A stretch of DNA of 38,277 nt from Streptomyces echinatus (GTDB taxonomy: Bacteria; Actinomycetota; Actinomycetes; Streptomycetales; Streptomycetaceae): NCBI RefSeq assembly GCF_014203595.1, contig NZ_JACHJK010000032.1, positions 1 through 38,277 of the forward strand, written 5' to 3'. Numbering within the stretch: position 1 is the stretch's first letter; each line of letters opens with the position of its first letter. Under the pieces are notes generated by a model, which saw nothing but the letters and a program-made list of their open reading frames with translations, was not told the DNA's origin and ran no database searches. Made by a program: the position numbers and the translations under genes. This document shows positions 17,261 to 25,803 of the stretch, piece after piece.

Positions 17261-18537
17261 GGGCGCGCGGGTTCGGCGCTCCGCGTGTCCTCGGGGTCGT
17301 AACGGTCGTAGGAACGGCGTACATAGGACAGGGATTCGAGCAGTCCCGCGGAGGTGACGGCCTGGGCCGGGCGTACGTCGGCGATACCGTTCAGTGGCAT
17401 CTTTCCGATGTCGGCCCAGCGCAGCCGGCCGTCCGCGTCGATATAACTCCGGCTGAATCCGGCGTTGTCCGGATGCAGACAGTAGGGAACGTCGAGGCGT
17501 CCCTCGGCGAACGCCTTCAGCAGTGCCGTGCCGAGGTCGTCGTCCAGCTCCAGCACGGCGTCGACCAGCGCGGACGCCTCGGCGTAGGTCTGGGTGCCGG
17601 TGGCCTCCAGCGGGGCGCGCGGTGTCCGCCCGGCGACCGCGGCCGCGTATTCGAGGGCGGCGACGTTCTCGGCCACGGTCGGAATACGGCGGGATTCCGC
17701 GACGGTTTTCACGATGAGCCGTTCGGAGCCGCTGGCGACGGCGAGTTCGGCTGCTTTTCCGAGGAGCCGGTAGGCGCCCTCTTCCGTTTCCGGATACAGC
17801 CCCATGTAGGCGTAGACGACGACATGCCATTCGGTGTCCGGCAGGTGTCGCGCGCACAGGCGGCGCAAGGCGGCCACCGCTTCGGCGTCCTGGCCGGGAT
17901 CGGTCTGCTGGGCGTAGCTCACCGAAATGCTCCGGATGCCGTGCCTGCGGAAGAACAGCGCCTCCAGGAGACTGACGGCGACGAGCAGACTGGGCGGACA
18001 CAGCTGCCCGAGGACGCAGCCGCCGAAGGTCTCCAGGTGCGGTTCGGCGCCCGACTCCCCCACGGTGGCGAGCAGTCGGCAGGAGGCGGCCCAGTGGGCG
18101 ACGGACTCGCGCAGCGGAACCCGGCCGTAAGGCAGGCAGTAGGAGACCGGACCGCCTTCGGAGGCGTCGAGGCCGACGGCGGTCAGCGCCCGGAAGATGT
18201 GCTGCGGCGCGGCCGAGCCGTGCCGGACCTGCACCGGGAAGCCAGGGCCGTGGATGCCGTCGAGCACCCGCAGGGTGGTGGCCCTGTCGTGGCTCACGAT
18301 CGGGTAGCCGTTGAGGGCGACGCCCTCCAGGACGGCCAGTTCCGCCGACTCCAGGTCGCCGACCCGGGTGTAGCTGTCCAGGGTGATCGTGCCGACGGTG
18401 GTCGCCGTGGCGTTCCGGGTGGCGAGCAGCCCGGCCCGCATCCGTTCCGGGCTGCTCATGCCCATCCGGGGCTGGACCACCAGACGGCCGGCGTCGTGAG
18501 CCCGGCGCACGAACGCGCCGAACCCGACGCCGGTCAC
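17257..18537 (-). CDS. vinI-like: Glutamate (methylaspartate) mutase large subunit, VinI-like
   Basis: Catalytic TIM-barrel subunit of an adenosylcobalamin-dependent mutase; with its small partner it should rearrange L-glutamate to (2S,3S)-3-methylaspartate, precursor of the beta-amino acid starter. The 426 residues carry the family's substrate-pocket arginine region (QVRHGSAAPQ) and the HLETFGG..LCPPSLL segment that matches the conserved E-P-F-G..VPPS stretch of clostridial MutE. It is shorter than the clostridial enzyme (about 480 residues), as I recall for secondary-metabolism versions. GTG start at 18537 overlaps the TGA of the small-subunit gene (GTGA), which suggests translational coupling and equal dosage. 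Last gene of the starter operon. Confidence 0.88.
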   Translation of the reverse strand: MTGVGFGAFVRRAHDAGRLVVQPRMGMSSPERMRAGLLATRNATATTVGTITLDSYTRVGDLESAELAVLEGVALNGYPIVSHDRATTLRVLDGIHGPGFPVQVRHGSAAPQHIFRALTAVGLDASEGGPVSYCLPYGRVPLRESVAHWAASCRLLATVGESGAEPHLETFGGCVLGQLCPPSLLVAVSLLEALFFRRHGIRSISVSYAQQTDPGQDAEAVAALRRLCARHLPDTEWHVVVYAYMGLYPETEEGAYRLLGKAAELAVASGSERLIVKTVAESRRIPTVAENVAALEYAAAVAGRTPRAPLEATGTQTYAEASALVDAVLELDDDLGTALLKAFAEGRLDVPYCLHPDNAGFSRSYIDADGRLRWADIGKMPLNGIADVRPAQAVTSAGLLESLSYVRRSYDRYDPEDTRSAEPARP

Positions 18538-18986
18538 ACCAGGGCCCGCTGCGGCAGCGTCGCGAGCATCCGCAGGAACGCGTCCACGCCCTCGGCGCTG
18601 TCGTCGAACACCGCGTCGTAGCCGGCGGCGCGCAGCGCTGCCACCTCGTCGTCGCCGCAGGGGCCGGCGATGCCGAGCTTGCCGCCGATGACGGCGGGCA
18701 CGGCGGTGAGTTCGGGGTGTTCGCGCAGCCGGGTGATGGTGCGCATGCCGTCGTGGTAGCCGTGGCCGTTGACGCTGCTGACCACGATGAGGGCCGGGCG
18801 GTGGGCGAGCGCCTCGGTGATGAGCAGTTCCTCGGGGACGCAGGGACCCAGGTTGACCACGCGCTGCCCGTGCTCTTCGAGGAGGAGCTGGAGGTAGACG
18901 AGGTTCCAGGTGTGGGAGTCGGAGATGCCGCCGGCCACGAGGACGGGCTGGTCGCCGGGGGCGGGGCTGGTCGGGAAGGGGCTCAT
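18534..18986 (-). CDS. vinH-like: Glutamate mutase small subunit, cobalamin-binding, VinH-like
   Basis: Rossmann-type B12-binding subunit, 150 residues, that presents adenosylcobalamin to the VinI-like subunit. Asp23 and His25 in DSHTWN supply the base-off/His-on cobalt ligand; SSVNGHG and IGGKLG match the later S-x-L and GG parts of the classic signature. Two positions differ from the textbook DxHxxG...SxL...GG: Gly is Asn28 and Leu is Val. ATG start at 18986 overlaps the decarboxylase stop (TGATG). The reading frame stays open further upstream, but that part lies inside the decarboxylase gene and is not likely to be translated here. Confidence 0.88.
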   Translation of the reverse strand: MSPFPTSPAPGDQPVLVAGGISDSHTWNLVYLQLLLEEHGQRVVNLGPCVPEELLITEALAHRPALIVVSSVNGHGYHDGMRTITRLREHPELTAVPAVIGGKLGIAGPCGDDEVAALRAAGYDAVFDDSAEGVDAFLRMLATLPQRALV

Positions 18987-20215
18987 CACAGGGCCTGTCC
19001 GTGTTCGTAGGTTCGGGTGTGCTCGATGCGGGAGACGGAGACGAGGCCGGCGCCGCGGACGACGATCTCGGCCGGGGCGGGCCGGCCGAGGAACATCAGC
19101 AGGCTGGCCGTGGGGCCGTAGGCGCCGGCGTTGGGCACGGTGAGCAGGTCGCCCGGTGCCGTCTCGGACAGCGGGACGTTCCGGCCGAGCAGGTCGCCCG
19201 GGGTGCACAGCGGTCCCGCGAGGCTCGCGGGCGTGCCGTCCGTGCCCACCGACTCGTGCGGCTCGACGGACACGGGCAGGATGCGGCCGAGGCCGGACAT
19301 GCCGCCGAAGGTGTTGATGCCGGCGTCGAGGACCAGGTAGCGGGTGTCGCGGCTGTCCTTGACGTTGACGACGGAGGTGACCAGGGTGCCGCTGTCGGCG
19401 ACCAGGTAGCGGCCCGATTCGCAGGCGATCCGCGGGGCCCCCGCGCGCCAGCCGGGGAAGTGCTCGTCCAGTGCCTCGGCGAGGGCGTCGCGCAGTCCGC
19501 CGTAGACCGGGCGTTCGCCCTGCACGGCGTACGGCGCCGCGAACCCGCCGCCGATGTCGACGAGGCGGAACGTGATGCCGAGGGCGTCCTGGAGGGCGGC
19601 GGCGGTGGCCAGGGTGTGGCGGAACTCGGCGATGAGGCTCGCCTCGTCCTTGGCGTTGCTGAGCGGGAAGAAGTGCAGTCCGGCGATCCTGGTGCCGGGT
19701 ACGTCGCGCAGCTCGGCGGCGAGGCCGGGCAGGGTCTCGCTGTCGAAGCCGAACTGCGAGGGCACGCCCGTCATACGGATGCTGGTGGCCGCCGCGCCGG
19801 TGGCGTTGTTGACCCGGATCAGGCAGTCGGCGGTGAGGCCGAGTTCCAGCGCGGTCCGGCCGACGCGGCGCAGGTCGCCGGGGGACTCCGTGGAGAACAG
19901 GCGGACGCCGCGGGTCAGCGCCTCGGTCAGTTCCTCGCCGGTCTTGCCGGGGCCGGTGTAGAGGATCCGGTCGCCGGGGAAGCCGGCCCGCAGGGCGGCG
20001 TCGAGTTCGCCCACGGAGCTGATCTCGGCGCGGCAGCCGCCGGAGCGCAGCTCGCGCAGCAGTTCCGGGTGCGGGTTGGCCTTGGCGGCGTAGAACACCT
20101 CGACCCCGTCGGGCAGCGCGGCGAACAGGTCGTCGCGGGCCGCCGCCACCCGGTCCAGGTCGTAGACGTAGGACGGGGTGCCGAAGCGCCGGGCGAGCTC
20201 GGTGGGGCCGGTCAC
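18986..20215 (-). CDS. vinO-like: PLP-dependent decarboxylase (fold type III, DAP/ornithine decarboxylase family), VinO-like
   Basis: Expected to decarboxylate the ACP-bound 3-methylaspartyl unit to 3-aminoisobutyryl-ACP. It has 409 residues. PLP-binding Lys45 sits in FYAAKANPHPELL at the end of the first barrel strand. EISSVGEL, VDIGGGF (glycine-rich phosphate site), CESGRYLVADSG and the YGPTASL region follow in family order. GTG start at 20215 overlaps the TGA of the ligase gene before it (GTGA). By sequence alone it could be a diaminopimelate decarboxylase; its place between the ligase and mutase genes argues for the ACP-bound aspartate-type substrate. Confidence 0.87.
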   Translation of the reverse strand: MTGPTELARRFGTPSYVYDLDRVAAARDDLFAALPDGVEVFYAAKANPHPELLRELRSGGCRAEISSVGELDAALRAGFPGDRILYTGPGKTGEELTEALTRGVRLFSTESPGDLRRVGRTALELGLTADCLIRVNNATGAAATSIRMTGVPSQFGFDSETLPGLAAELRDVPGTRIAGLHFFPLSNAKDEASLIAEFRHTLATAAALQDALGITFRLVDIGGGFAAPYAVQGERPVYGGLRDALAEALDEHFPGWRAGAPRIACESGRYLVADSGTLVTSVVNVKDSRDTRYLVLDAGINTFGGMSGLGRILPVSVEPHESVGTDGTPASLAGPLCTPGDLLGRNVPLSETAPGDLLTVPNAGAYGPTASLLMFLGRPAPAEIVVRGAGLVSVSRIEHTRTYEHGQAL

Positions 20216-21738
20216 GGGGTGGTTCCTTCCAGGAGGCGGGCGAGCCGTTTGCGGTCGTGCTTGCCGTGCGGGGTGAGCGGCAGCTCGGCCACGACGCGGC
20301 TCACACCGGGCACCTTCGCGGGCTCCAGGCGCAGCGACAGTTCCTTCAGCAGGGCGTGCGGGTCGATGTCGCCCTCCGCGAACACCGCGAGGTCGCGGCC
20401 CTCGGCGGGCGGCAGCACGGCGGCGGCACGGACGCCGGGGACGTCGGTGGCGGCGGCCTCGATCTCGGTGGTGCTCATCCGTACGCCCTTGTGCTTGAAC
20501 ATGTCGTCGCGGCGGCCCTCGTAGTAGAGGAAGCCGTCCTCGTCGACGTGTCCGAAGTCGCCGGTGTGCAGCCTGAGTCCGCCGTCGGGTGCGGGGCGGA
20601 AGGCGCGCGCCGTCTGTTCCGGTGCCCGCCAGTAGCCGGGCATGACGTGCGGGCCCTCGACCACGATCTCGCCGGTCCGCCAGGGCGGCAGCGCCTGGCC
20701 CTCGTCGTCCACGGCGAAGGCGCGGGTGCCGGGCAGCGGGCGGCCGACCGAGTCGGGTTTGGCGTCCTGGAAGGCGGGCGGCAGGACGGAGACGCGCTTG
20801 CACTCGGTCTGTCCGAACTGGATGACCACCTCCGCCCCGGGGAACGCCTGGCGCAGCCCGTCGGCGGTGGTCTTGGGCAGCGCGGCACCGGTGTTGGTGA
20901 ACATGCGCACCCGGGACTCGCGGCTCGGTTCGCGTTCCGCGAGCGCGCAGATCATGGTGGCCAGGGAGGGGACGATGGGGACGACGGTGGCCCCGGTCTC
21001 CCGGATACGGCGCAGCAGGACCAGGTCGGACTCACCGTCGGCGAGCACGATCTCGCTGCGGCCGGCCGCGGTGAGCAGCACCTTGTACAGGCCGTAGTCC
21101 CAGGAGATGGGGAAGCGGCAGAAGACCACGTCGTCGGGGCGGTAGCCGAGTTCCAGGTTGATGGCCTCGGTGGCGAAGACCATCCGGCCGTGCGGGCAGA
21201 TCACCGCCTTGGGGGCGGCGGTCGAGCCGGAGGTGTAGACGAGGACGGCGAGGTCCTCGGGGCCGGTCTCGGCGCCGTCGGAGCGGGCCCCGCGCACGCG
21301 CAGGGCGGTGATCTCCCGCCACACCTCGCCGAGGCCGAGGACCGGGACGCCCTCGGCGAGGGCGGCGATCCGGCCGACGGCGGGGTCGGTGACGACGACC
21401 AGCGAGGGCTCGGCGTTCTCGGCGACCGCCCGCAGGTGGTAGTCCTTCATGCCGGTGTTGACGGGGACCAGGACGGCGCCGCGCCGGGAGGTGCCGTACA
21501 GCAGCGCGACCAGTTCGCGGGTGCTGGGCAGCTGGACGAGGACCCGGTCACCGTGGCCGATGCCGTGTTCCTCCAGCCAGGCGTCGACGGCGTGGCTGTG
21601 GGCGGCGAGCTCCCGGTAGGTCCAGCGGCCCGCGCCGTCGGTGACCGCGGGGGCGTCGGGGCACTCGGCGGTGGCCCCGTCGAGCAGGTCGTGCAGCCGG
21701 GCGTCGGTGCGGGCCTGCGCTGTCGGTTGACCGTTCAC
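20212..21738 (-). CDS. vinN-like: Adenylate-forming ligase for 3-methylaspartate, VinN-like
   Basis: ATP-dependent ligase (508 residues) predicted to activate 3-methylaspartate and load it on the stand-alone ACP. AMP-binding motif VYTSGSTAAPKAV; FGQTECKR; LHTGDFGHVDEDGFLYYEGRRDD; catalytic C-terminal Lys in LTPHGKHDRK. Asp214, Lys314 and Arg315 have the same mutual spacing as Asp230, Lys330 and Arg331, which I recall as the VinN residues that hold the beta-amino group and the side-chain carboxylate. This supports an aspartate-type beta-amino acid substrate. GTG start at 21738 overlaps the upstream stop (GTGA). The sequence has none of the extra domains of an NRPS. Confidence 0.88.
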   Translation of the reverse strand: MNGQPTAQARTDARLHDLLDGATAECPDAPAVTDGAGRWTYRELAAHSHAVDAWLEEHGIGHGDRVLVQLPSTRELVALLYGTSRRGAVLVPVNTGMKDYHLRAVAENAEPSLVVVTDPAVGRIAALAEGVPVLGLGEVWREITALRVRGARSDGAETGPEDLAVLVYTSGSTAAPKAVICPHGRMVFATEAINLELGYRPDDVVFCRFPISWDYGLYKVLLTAAGRSEIVLADGESDLVLLRRIRETGATVVPIVPSLATMICALAEREPSRESRVRMFTNTGAALPKTTADGLRQAFPGAEVVIQFGQTECKRVSVLPPAFQDAKPDSVGRPLPGTRAFAVDDEGQALPPWRTGEIVVEGPHVMPGYWRAPEQTARAFRPAPDGGLRLHTGDFGHVDEDGFLYYEGRRDDMFKHKGVRMSTTEIEAAATDVPGVRAAAVLPPAEGRDLAVFAEGDIDPHALLKELSLRLEPAKVPGVSRVVAELPLTPHGKHDRKRLARLLEGTTP

Positions 21739-23309
21739 TGCGACTCGTGCCGCCTCTCGTGTGTGCCGGCCGCCCCGGCGGGCCGCCTCATGGCCGTGGC
21801 CCGGGAGGCGAGCTTCCTGCGGTCGGTCTTGCGGTTGGAGTTGAGCGGGAGCGCGTCCAGGTGGTGGTAGGCACGCGGGACGACGGCGGCCGGCAGCACC
21901 TCCCGCAGATGGCGGGCGAGCCGGGCGGGCGGCACGGGTTCGCCGGTGTGGAAGACGGCCAGCTCGACGGTGCCGTCCACGGGTACGGCCACGGTGACGG
22001 CGTCCTCGACACCGGGGCAGGTGCGCGCGGCGGCGTCCACCTCGGCGAGTTCCACCCGTACGCCGTGCACCTGGACCTGGGCGTCCTGCCGGCCCAGGTA
22101 GAGCAGGCCGCCGTCGCCGGCCCGCCGGACGCGGTCGCCGGTGCGGTAGAAGCGGTGGCCGTCCCGCTCCAGGAACCGTCCGGTGTCGTCGGCGGGGTCG
22201 AGGTAGCCGGGTGTCAACTGGGGCCCGGCGACGCACAGTTCGCCCTCATCGCCGGTGGCGGGCGCGCCGTCGGTGCCCAGCAGCAGTGTCTCGTGGCCGG
22301 GGTGGACGGCGCCGATGGGCACCATGTCGTTCGGGTGCCGTCCCGGGGTCCAGCGGTGCGCGGCGACGGTGATGGTCAGTTCGGTCGGGCCGTACAGGTT
22401 CTCCAGCGTCGCGCCGGGCGCGGCGGCGGCCCAGTCCTCGGCGTCCTTGCAGCTGAGCGCCTCCCCCGCGAAGAAGCTCCAGCGCAGCGGGGCCAGCGCG
22501 CCCGGCGTGAGACCTCCGGTGCGGCGCACCAGGGTGATCGCGCTGGGCGTGGAGAACCACACGGTGAGGCGCCGCTCGTCCACGAACTCCGGGAGGTGGG
22601 CGTAGGCCCGTGCCGGTACGGGCACGACGGCGGCGCCGGCTCCCCAGGCGCAGAAGAGGTCGAACATAGCGCAGTCGAAGTTCAGGTCGAAGGTCTGCGA
22701 GAACACGTCGTGCGGCCCGAAGTCGTAGCGCTGGTCGAGCAGTCGGAAGTAGTGGGCGGTGTTGGCGTGGGTGACCGGGACGCCCTTGGGCCGGCCGGTG
22801 GAGCCGGAGGTGAACAGCACGTAGGCGATGTCGGAGGGCCGGGCGGGCATGGGGGCCTTCAGGGCGCTGTCCGCGTCGGCGGCGAGCGCGGGCATCGGCT
22901 GCCCGCCGGGCGCGAACAGGGTCGGCAGGGCGACCCCGTCCGCGTGCAGCGCGGTGAGGGCGGGCAGGGCGTCGTCGTCGGCGAGCAGTGCGCCGACGCC
23001 GGCGGCCTCGATCATCTGCCGGGTGCGGGCCGCGGGGAAGGCCGGCTGCAGCGGTACGACGGTGACGCCGCTGTACAGGCCGGCGAGCAGGGCCGCGTAC
23101 GCCGTGGGTCCCTTGCCCGCCAGCACGCCGACGGCGGGCGGCTCGCCGGGGAGTCCGGCCAGCAGCGAGCCGGCCAGGACGAGGGCGCGTTCGTGCAGCT
23201 CGCGGTAGGTGAGGTCGACGCCGTCGGCGCGCAGCGCGGGCCGGTCCGGGGCGAGCGCCAGGCCGCGCGCGAACCGGCCGGACAGCGTGCCGTCCATGGT
23301 GGGATCCAC
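21735..23309 (-). CDS. vinM-like: Aminoacyl adenylating ligase that caps the starter amine, VinM-like
   Basis: NRPS-adenylation-like ligase, 524 residues, second of the two ligases. Core motifs: YVLFTSGSTGRPKGVPVTHAN, NLYGPTELTITVA, YRTGDRVRR, GRQDAQVQVHGVRVELAEV, and Lys in LPLNSNRKTDRRKL. In the Vin system this enzyme adds an amino acid (alanine) to the amine of the ACP-bound beta-amino acid, giving a dipeptide that cannot cyclise early. Which amino acid is used here I cannot read from the sequence. Start: GTG at 23309, 12 nt after the ACP stop, with a weak ribosome site; an ATG at 23297 is an alternative. Confidence 0.85.
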   Translation of the reverse strand: MDPTMDGTLSGRFARGLALAPDRPALRADGVDLTYRELHERALVLAGSLLAGLPGEPPAVGVLAGKGPTAYAALLAGLYSGVTVVPLQPAFPAARTRQMIEAAGVGALLADDDALPALTALHADGVALPTLFAPGGQPMPALAADADSALKAPMPARPSDIAYVLFTSGSTGRPKGVPVTHANTAHYFRLLDQRYDFGPHDVFSQTFDLNFDCAMFDLFCAWGAGAAVVPVPARAYAHLPEFVDERRLTVWFSTPSAITLVRRTGGLTPGALAPLRWSFFAGEALSCKDAEDWAAAAPGATLENLYGPTELTITVAAHRWTPGRHPNDMVPIGAVHPGHETLLLGTDGAPATGDEGELCVAGPQLTPGYLDPADDTGRFLERDGHRFYRTGDRVRRAGDGGLLYLGRQDAQVQVHGVRVELAEVDAAARTCPGVEDAVTVAVPVDGTVELAVFHTGEPVPPARLARHLREVLPAAVVPRAYHHLDALPLNSNRKTDRRKLASRATAMRRPAGAAGTHERRHESQ

Positions 23310-23321
23310 GGTGGTCGCCCG

Positions 23322-23573
23322 TCAGCTCGCGGTGCTCTGCAGCATGCCCCGGACGGTGTCCCACAGCACGCCGGCGGTGCGGAAGGTGTCCATGGTGAGC
23401 GCGCTGTCGCGGAAGCGGACCTGGTAGCCCTCCTCCAGCGTGCCGAGGAGCTGGACCGTGCCGAGCGAGTCCAGGCCGAGGTCCTTCAGATCGGACTCCG
23501 GCGTCAGCTCCTCCCGGGGCGGAAGGAACGGCAGGAAGGGGCGCAGTATCTGTTCGAACCGGTCGTCCCACAT
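23322..23573 (-). CDS. vinL-like: Stand-alone acyl carrier protein, VinL-like
   Basis: Small acidic carrier protein of 83 residues with the phosphopantetheine serine at Ser36 in LGLDSLGTV. It should hold the beta-amino acid while it is loaded, decarboxylated and capped before transfer to PKS B. ATG start at 23573 has a strong ribosome site (GGAGG, spacing 5). It lies 25 nt after the discrete acyltransferase gene and 12 nt before the VinM-like ligase, which it serves. Confidence 0.92.
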   Translation of the reverse strand: MWDDRFEQILRPFLPFLPPREELTPESDLKDLGLDSLGTVQLLGTLEEGYQVRFRDSALTMDTFRTAGVLWDTVRGMLQSTAS

Positions 23574-23598
23574 GGGGGCCTCCAGAGGATCGGGCGGG

Positions 23599-24534
23599 TC
23601 AGGCGGCGCGCGAGCGGCGCCGGGGGGTCATCGCCAGCCGCGGCTGCGCGGCGGCGACGTCGAAGTCGCGGACGGTGCGGGGCACCCGGCCGAAGAGGCC
23701 GTCGGGCCCGGCGACGCACAGGCGGCGGACGCCGGCCTCCTTGAGGGCCGTGGTGACGCTCGGCCAGCTCATCGGGTGGTCGAAGCCGTCGAGCAGCATG
23801 GTGCGCAGTTCCTCGCCGGTGTGCAGCAGCCTGCCGTCCTGGTCGGCGACGACGGGCAGCTCGGGGTCGGTGAAGGAGTAGCGGGACACCACCTCGCGCT
23901 CGGCCCGGTCGCGCAGGGGCCGGAACGCCGAGGCGTGCATGGGGGGCCGCATGGTGTACAGCGGGAGGCTGCCGATGGCGCGCAGCCGCTCCTCCATCCA
24001 GGGGACCCGGTGCTCGGAGAGGGAGACCATGTGGAAGCCGTCGTCGATGTGGCAGGAGATCTCGTGCCACTCCCCCGCCTCGGTCAGCTCGGCGAGGATC
24101 GCGTCGAGTCCCTCGCGCGGGGCGCGGACGAAGGACAGGGTGACGATGTCCCGGTGTTCCTCGGCGAAGTACTCCTCCAGCAGGCGGGCGATCTCGGCGG
24201 TCAGGCGGATGGCGTCCGGGAGTTCCAGGGCGCCGGTGTAGGCGATGGCCGCCTTCTCGCCGAAGCTGGGCCCGGCGACGATGCCGGGTGCCACGCCGAG
24301 GTGGTCCCGGGCCCAGTGGGCGCAGGCCAGGCAGTTGACGAGGAACGCCACCTGAGCGGCCTCCGAGTAGTCGCCCGGTGAGGTGCGGAAGGCGTCCACG
24401 AGGGAGTAGCCCAGTGCCTCGTCGGCGACGGCGACCAGGTCCCGGGCGTAGGGGCTGGCCACCATGAACCTGCCCACCTCGGCGAACGGGACGGGTCCCA
24501 TGCCGGGGAAGACGAGTGCGGTGTCGTGTGCCAT
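23599..24534 (-). CDS. vinK-like: Discrete acyltransferase, starter transfer to loading ACP, VinK-like
   Basis: Malonyl-transacylase-fold enzyme, 311 residues. It keeps VFPGMG at the N-terminus, the nucleophile Ser90 in GPSFGE (a Pro replaces the usual His before the serine) and His200 in RPPMHASAF. The VinK class moves the dipeptidyl starter between carrier proteins instead of loading malonyl units, and the missing GHSxG histidine and malonyl pocket motifs fit that. Start: ATG at 24534 behind GAGGGG (spacing 8); an upstream in-frame start at 24552 has no better support. Follows the VinJ-like gene by 31 nt. Confidence 0.87.
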   Translation of the reverse strand: MAHDTALVFPGMGPVPFAEVGRFMVASPYARDLVAVADEALGYSLVDAFRTSPGDYSEAAQVAFLVNCLACAHWARDHLGVAPGIVAGPSFGEKAAIAYTGALELPDAIRLTAEIARLLEEYFAEEHRDIVTLSFVRAPREGLDAILAELTEAGEWHEISCHIDDGFHMVSLSEHRVPWMEERLRAIGSLPLYTMRPPMHASAFRPLRDRAEREVVSRYSFTDPELPVVADQDGRLLHTGEELRTMLLDGFDHPMSWPSVTTALKEAGVRRLCVAGPDGLFGRVPRTVRDFDVAAAQPRLAMTPRRRSRAA

Positions 24535-24565
24535 GGCGGGATCCCCTCTCACGGACCCGGGCGGG

Positions 24566-25462
24566 TCACAGGCTCTTGAGGAAGTCGGTCATCACCTGGC
24601 GGAAACGTTCCGGTTCCTCCAGGTGCGGAAGGTGGCTGGACTCCTCGAAGATCTCCCAGCGGGCCCCGGGGATGTGGTCGTGGTAAGGCTGGACGACGGC
24701 CGGGGTGGCCTCGTCGTGACGGCCGCTGATCAGCAGGGTCGGGGTGCTGATCCGGTGCAGGTCGTCGACGATCGACCAGTCCTTCAGGGAGCCGATGACG
24801 TGGAACTCGTTGGGCCCGTTCATCGCGTAGTAGACGGTCGGGTCGTTGTAGATCTCCATGAAGGAGGACAGGAAGTCGCGGGGCCAGGGCGTCAGGCGGC
24901 ACACGTGACGGTCGTAGAAGACCCGCATCGCGGCCAGGTACTCCTCGCTGTCGTAGGTGCCGGCCGCCTCGTGCCGCCGCAGGGTCTCCTCCACCTCCGG
25001 CGGCAGTCCGGCGCGCAGCCGGGCCATCTCCGCCAGCCAGAGCGGGTACGAGGCGGGCGCGTCGGCGACGACCAGTCCGCGCAGACCGGGCGGGCCGGTC
25101 ATGGCGTGCCGGGCGCACAGGGGGCCGCCCCAGGACTGGCCGAACAGCACGTAGTCGTCGGCGACACCCAGCCGGCGTACCAGGTTCTCCAGTTCGGCCT
25201 CGAACAGCTCGACCGTCCAGAACTCCGCGCCCTTGCCGGGCAGATGGGTCGAGCCGCCGTTGCCGAGCTGGTCGTAGTGGACGACCGGCCAGCCGTCGTC
25301 GGCGAGGCGGGCGAGCGGCAGCAGGTAGTCGTGGGTGCTGCCGGGTCCGCCGTGCACGGCGACGACCGCCGGCCGTCCCGCGCCGAGTTCACCGGTCACC
25401 CGGTACCAGGTCCGGTACTCCCCGAAGGGGACGGTGCCCTTCGCGCTGGCTTCCGGGGACAC
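24566..25462 (-). CDS. vinJ-like: Proline-iminopeptidase-type alpha/beta hydrolase, removes the starter cap, VinJ-like
   Basis: Alpha/beta hydrolase of 298 residues. HGGPG oxyanion loop at 37-41, nucleophile Ser110 in GQSWGG, acid in SGRHDEATP and His in ESSHLPHLEE give a full catalytic triad of the prolyl iminopeptidase family. In the Vin route this peptidase cuts the capping amino acid from the finished chain and frees the amine for lactam closure. I chose GTG at 25462 (AGAGGTG, spacing 6) over the upstream frame, whose extra 33 residues are low-complexity. First gene of the starter operon, behind promoter box site 2, with a leader of roughly 110 nt. Confidence 0.87.
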   Translation of the reverse strand: MSPEASAKGTVPFGEYRTWYRVTGELGAGRPAVVAVHGGPGSTHDYLLPLARLADDGWPVVHYDQLGNGGSTHLPGKGAEFWTVELFEAELENLVRRLGVADDYVLFGQSWGGPLCARHAMTGPPGLRGLVVADAPASYPLWLAEMARLRAGLPPEVEETLRRHEAAGTYDSEEYLAAMRVFYDRHVCRLTPWPRDFLSSFMEIYNDPTVYYAMNGPNEFHVIGSLKDWSIVDDLHRISTPTLLISGRHDEATPAVVQPYHDHIPGARWEIFEESSHLPHLEEPERFRQVMTDFLKSL

Positions 25463-25576
25463 GCTGATCACCTCTGCTCGGCTGCGGGACGCGGCGGCGG
25501 CCGGGGGAAGGGGGATGCCGCCCGCCGGGACCGGAGAGCCGGTGCTGAGAGCGCTCCGCACCGTGGTCCGCAGCCG

Positions 25577-25622
25577 ACGCTAACCGGCCCCGCGCCGCCA
25601 CCAGACCCCTAACCGCCCCTAG
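25577..25622 (-). promoter_or_regulatory. Predicted promoter of the starter operon with 18-bp box (site 2)
   Basis: In gene direction: box CTAGGGGCGGTTAGGGGT (25622 to 25605), two exact TAGGGG half-sites 10 bp apart, then 22 bp, then -10 candidate TAGCGT (25582 to 25577). The TANNNT form fits the actinomycete -10 consensus and the box would cover the -35 region, as activator sites often do. Confidence 0.62.
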
Positions 25623-25646
25623 CCGGGTCCGGACCGGCAGGGGCCC

Positions 25647-25676
25647 CCGGGCCGCGCCCTCGTGTGCGCGGCCCGG
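25647..25676. repeat. Perfect 11-bp inverted repeat between divergent promoters
   Basis: CCGGGCCGCGC (25647-25657) pairs with GCGCGGCCCGG (25666-25676) around an 8-nt loop. It could insulate the two promoters as a terminator-like stem or be chance in very GC-rich DNA. Confidence 0.4.
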
Positions 25677-25803
25677 CGGGCCCGGACCGGAAGAGACCGC
25701 CCGGGGGGCGCGTGCTCACGCGTGCGGCCGTCGCCGGGTTCCCTCCGTGGCCGGCACCGGCAGGGGGCGTACCGCGCCGCCGGGCCGGACGTGCCTCCTC
25801 GCC

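Noticed and set aside
18986..20215. Housekeeping diaminopimelate decarboxylase
   Set aside because: The fold family is the same, but the coupled position between a VinN-like ligase and the mutase genes points to the ACP-bound aspartate-type substrate.
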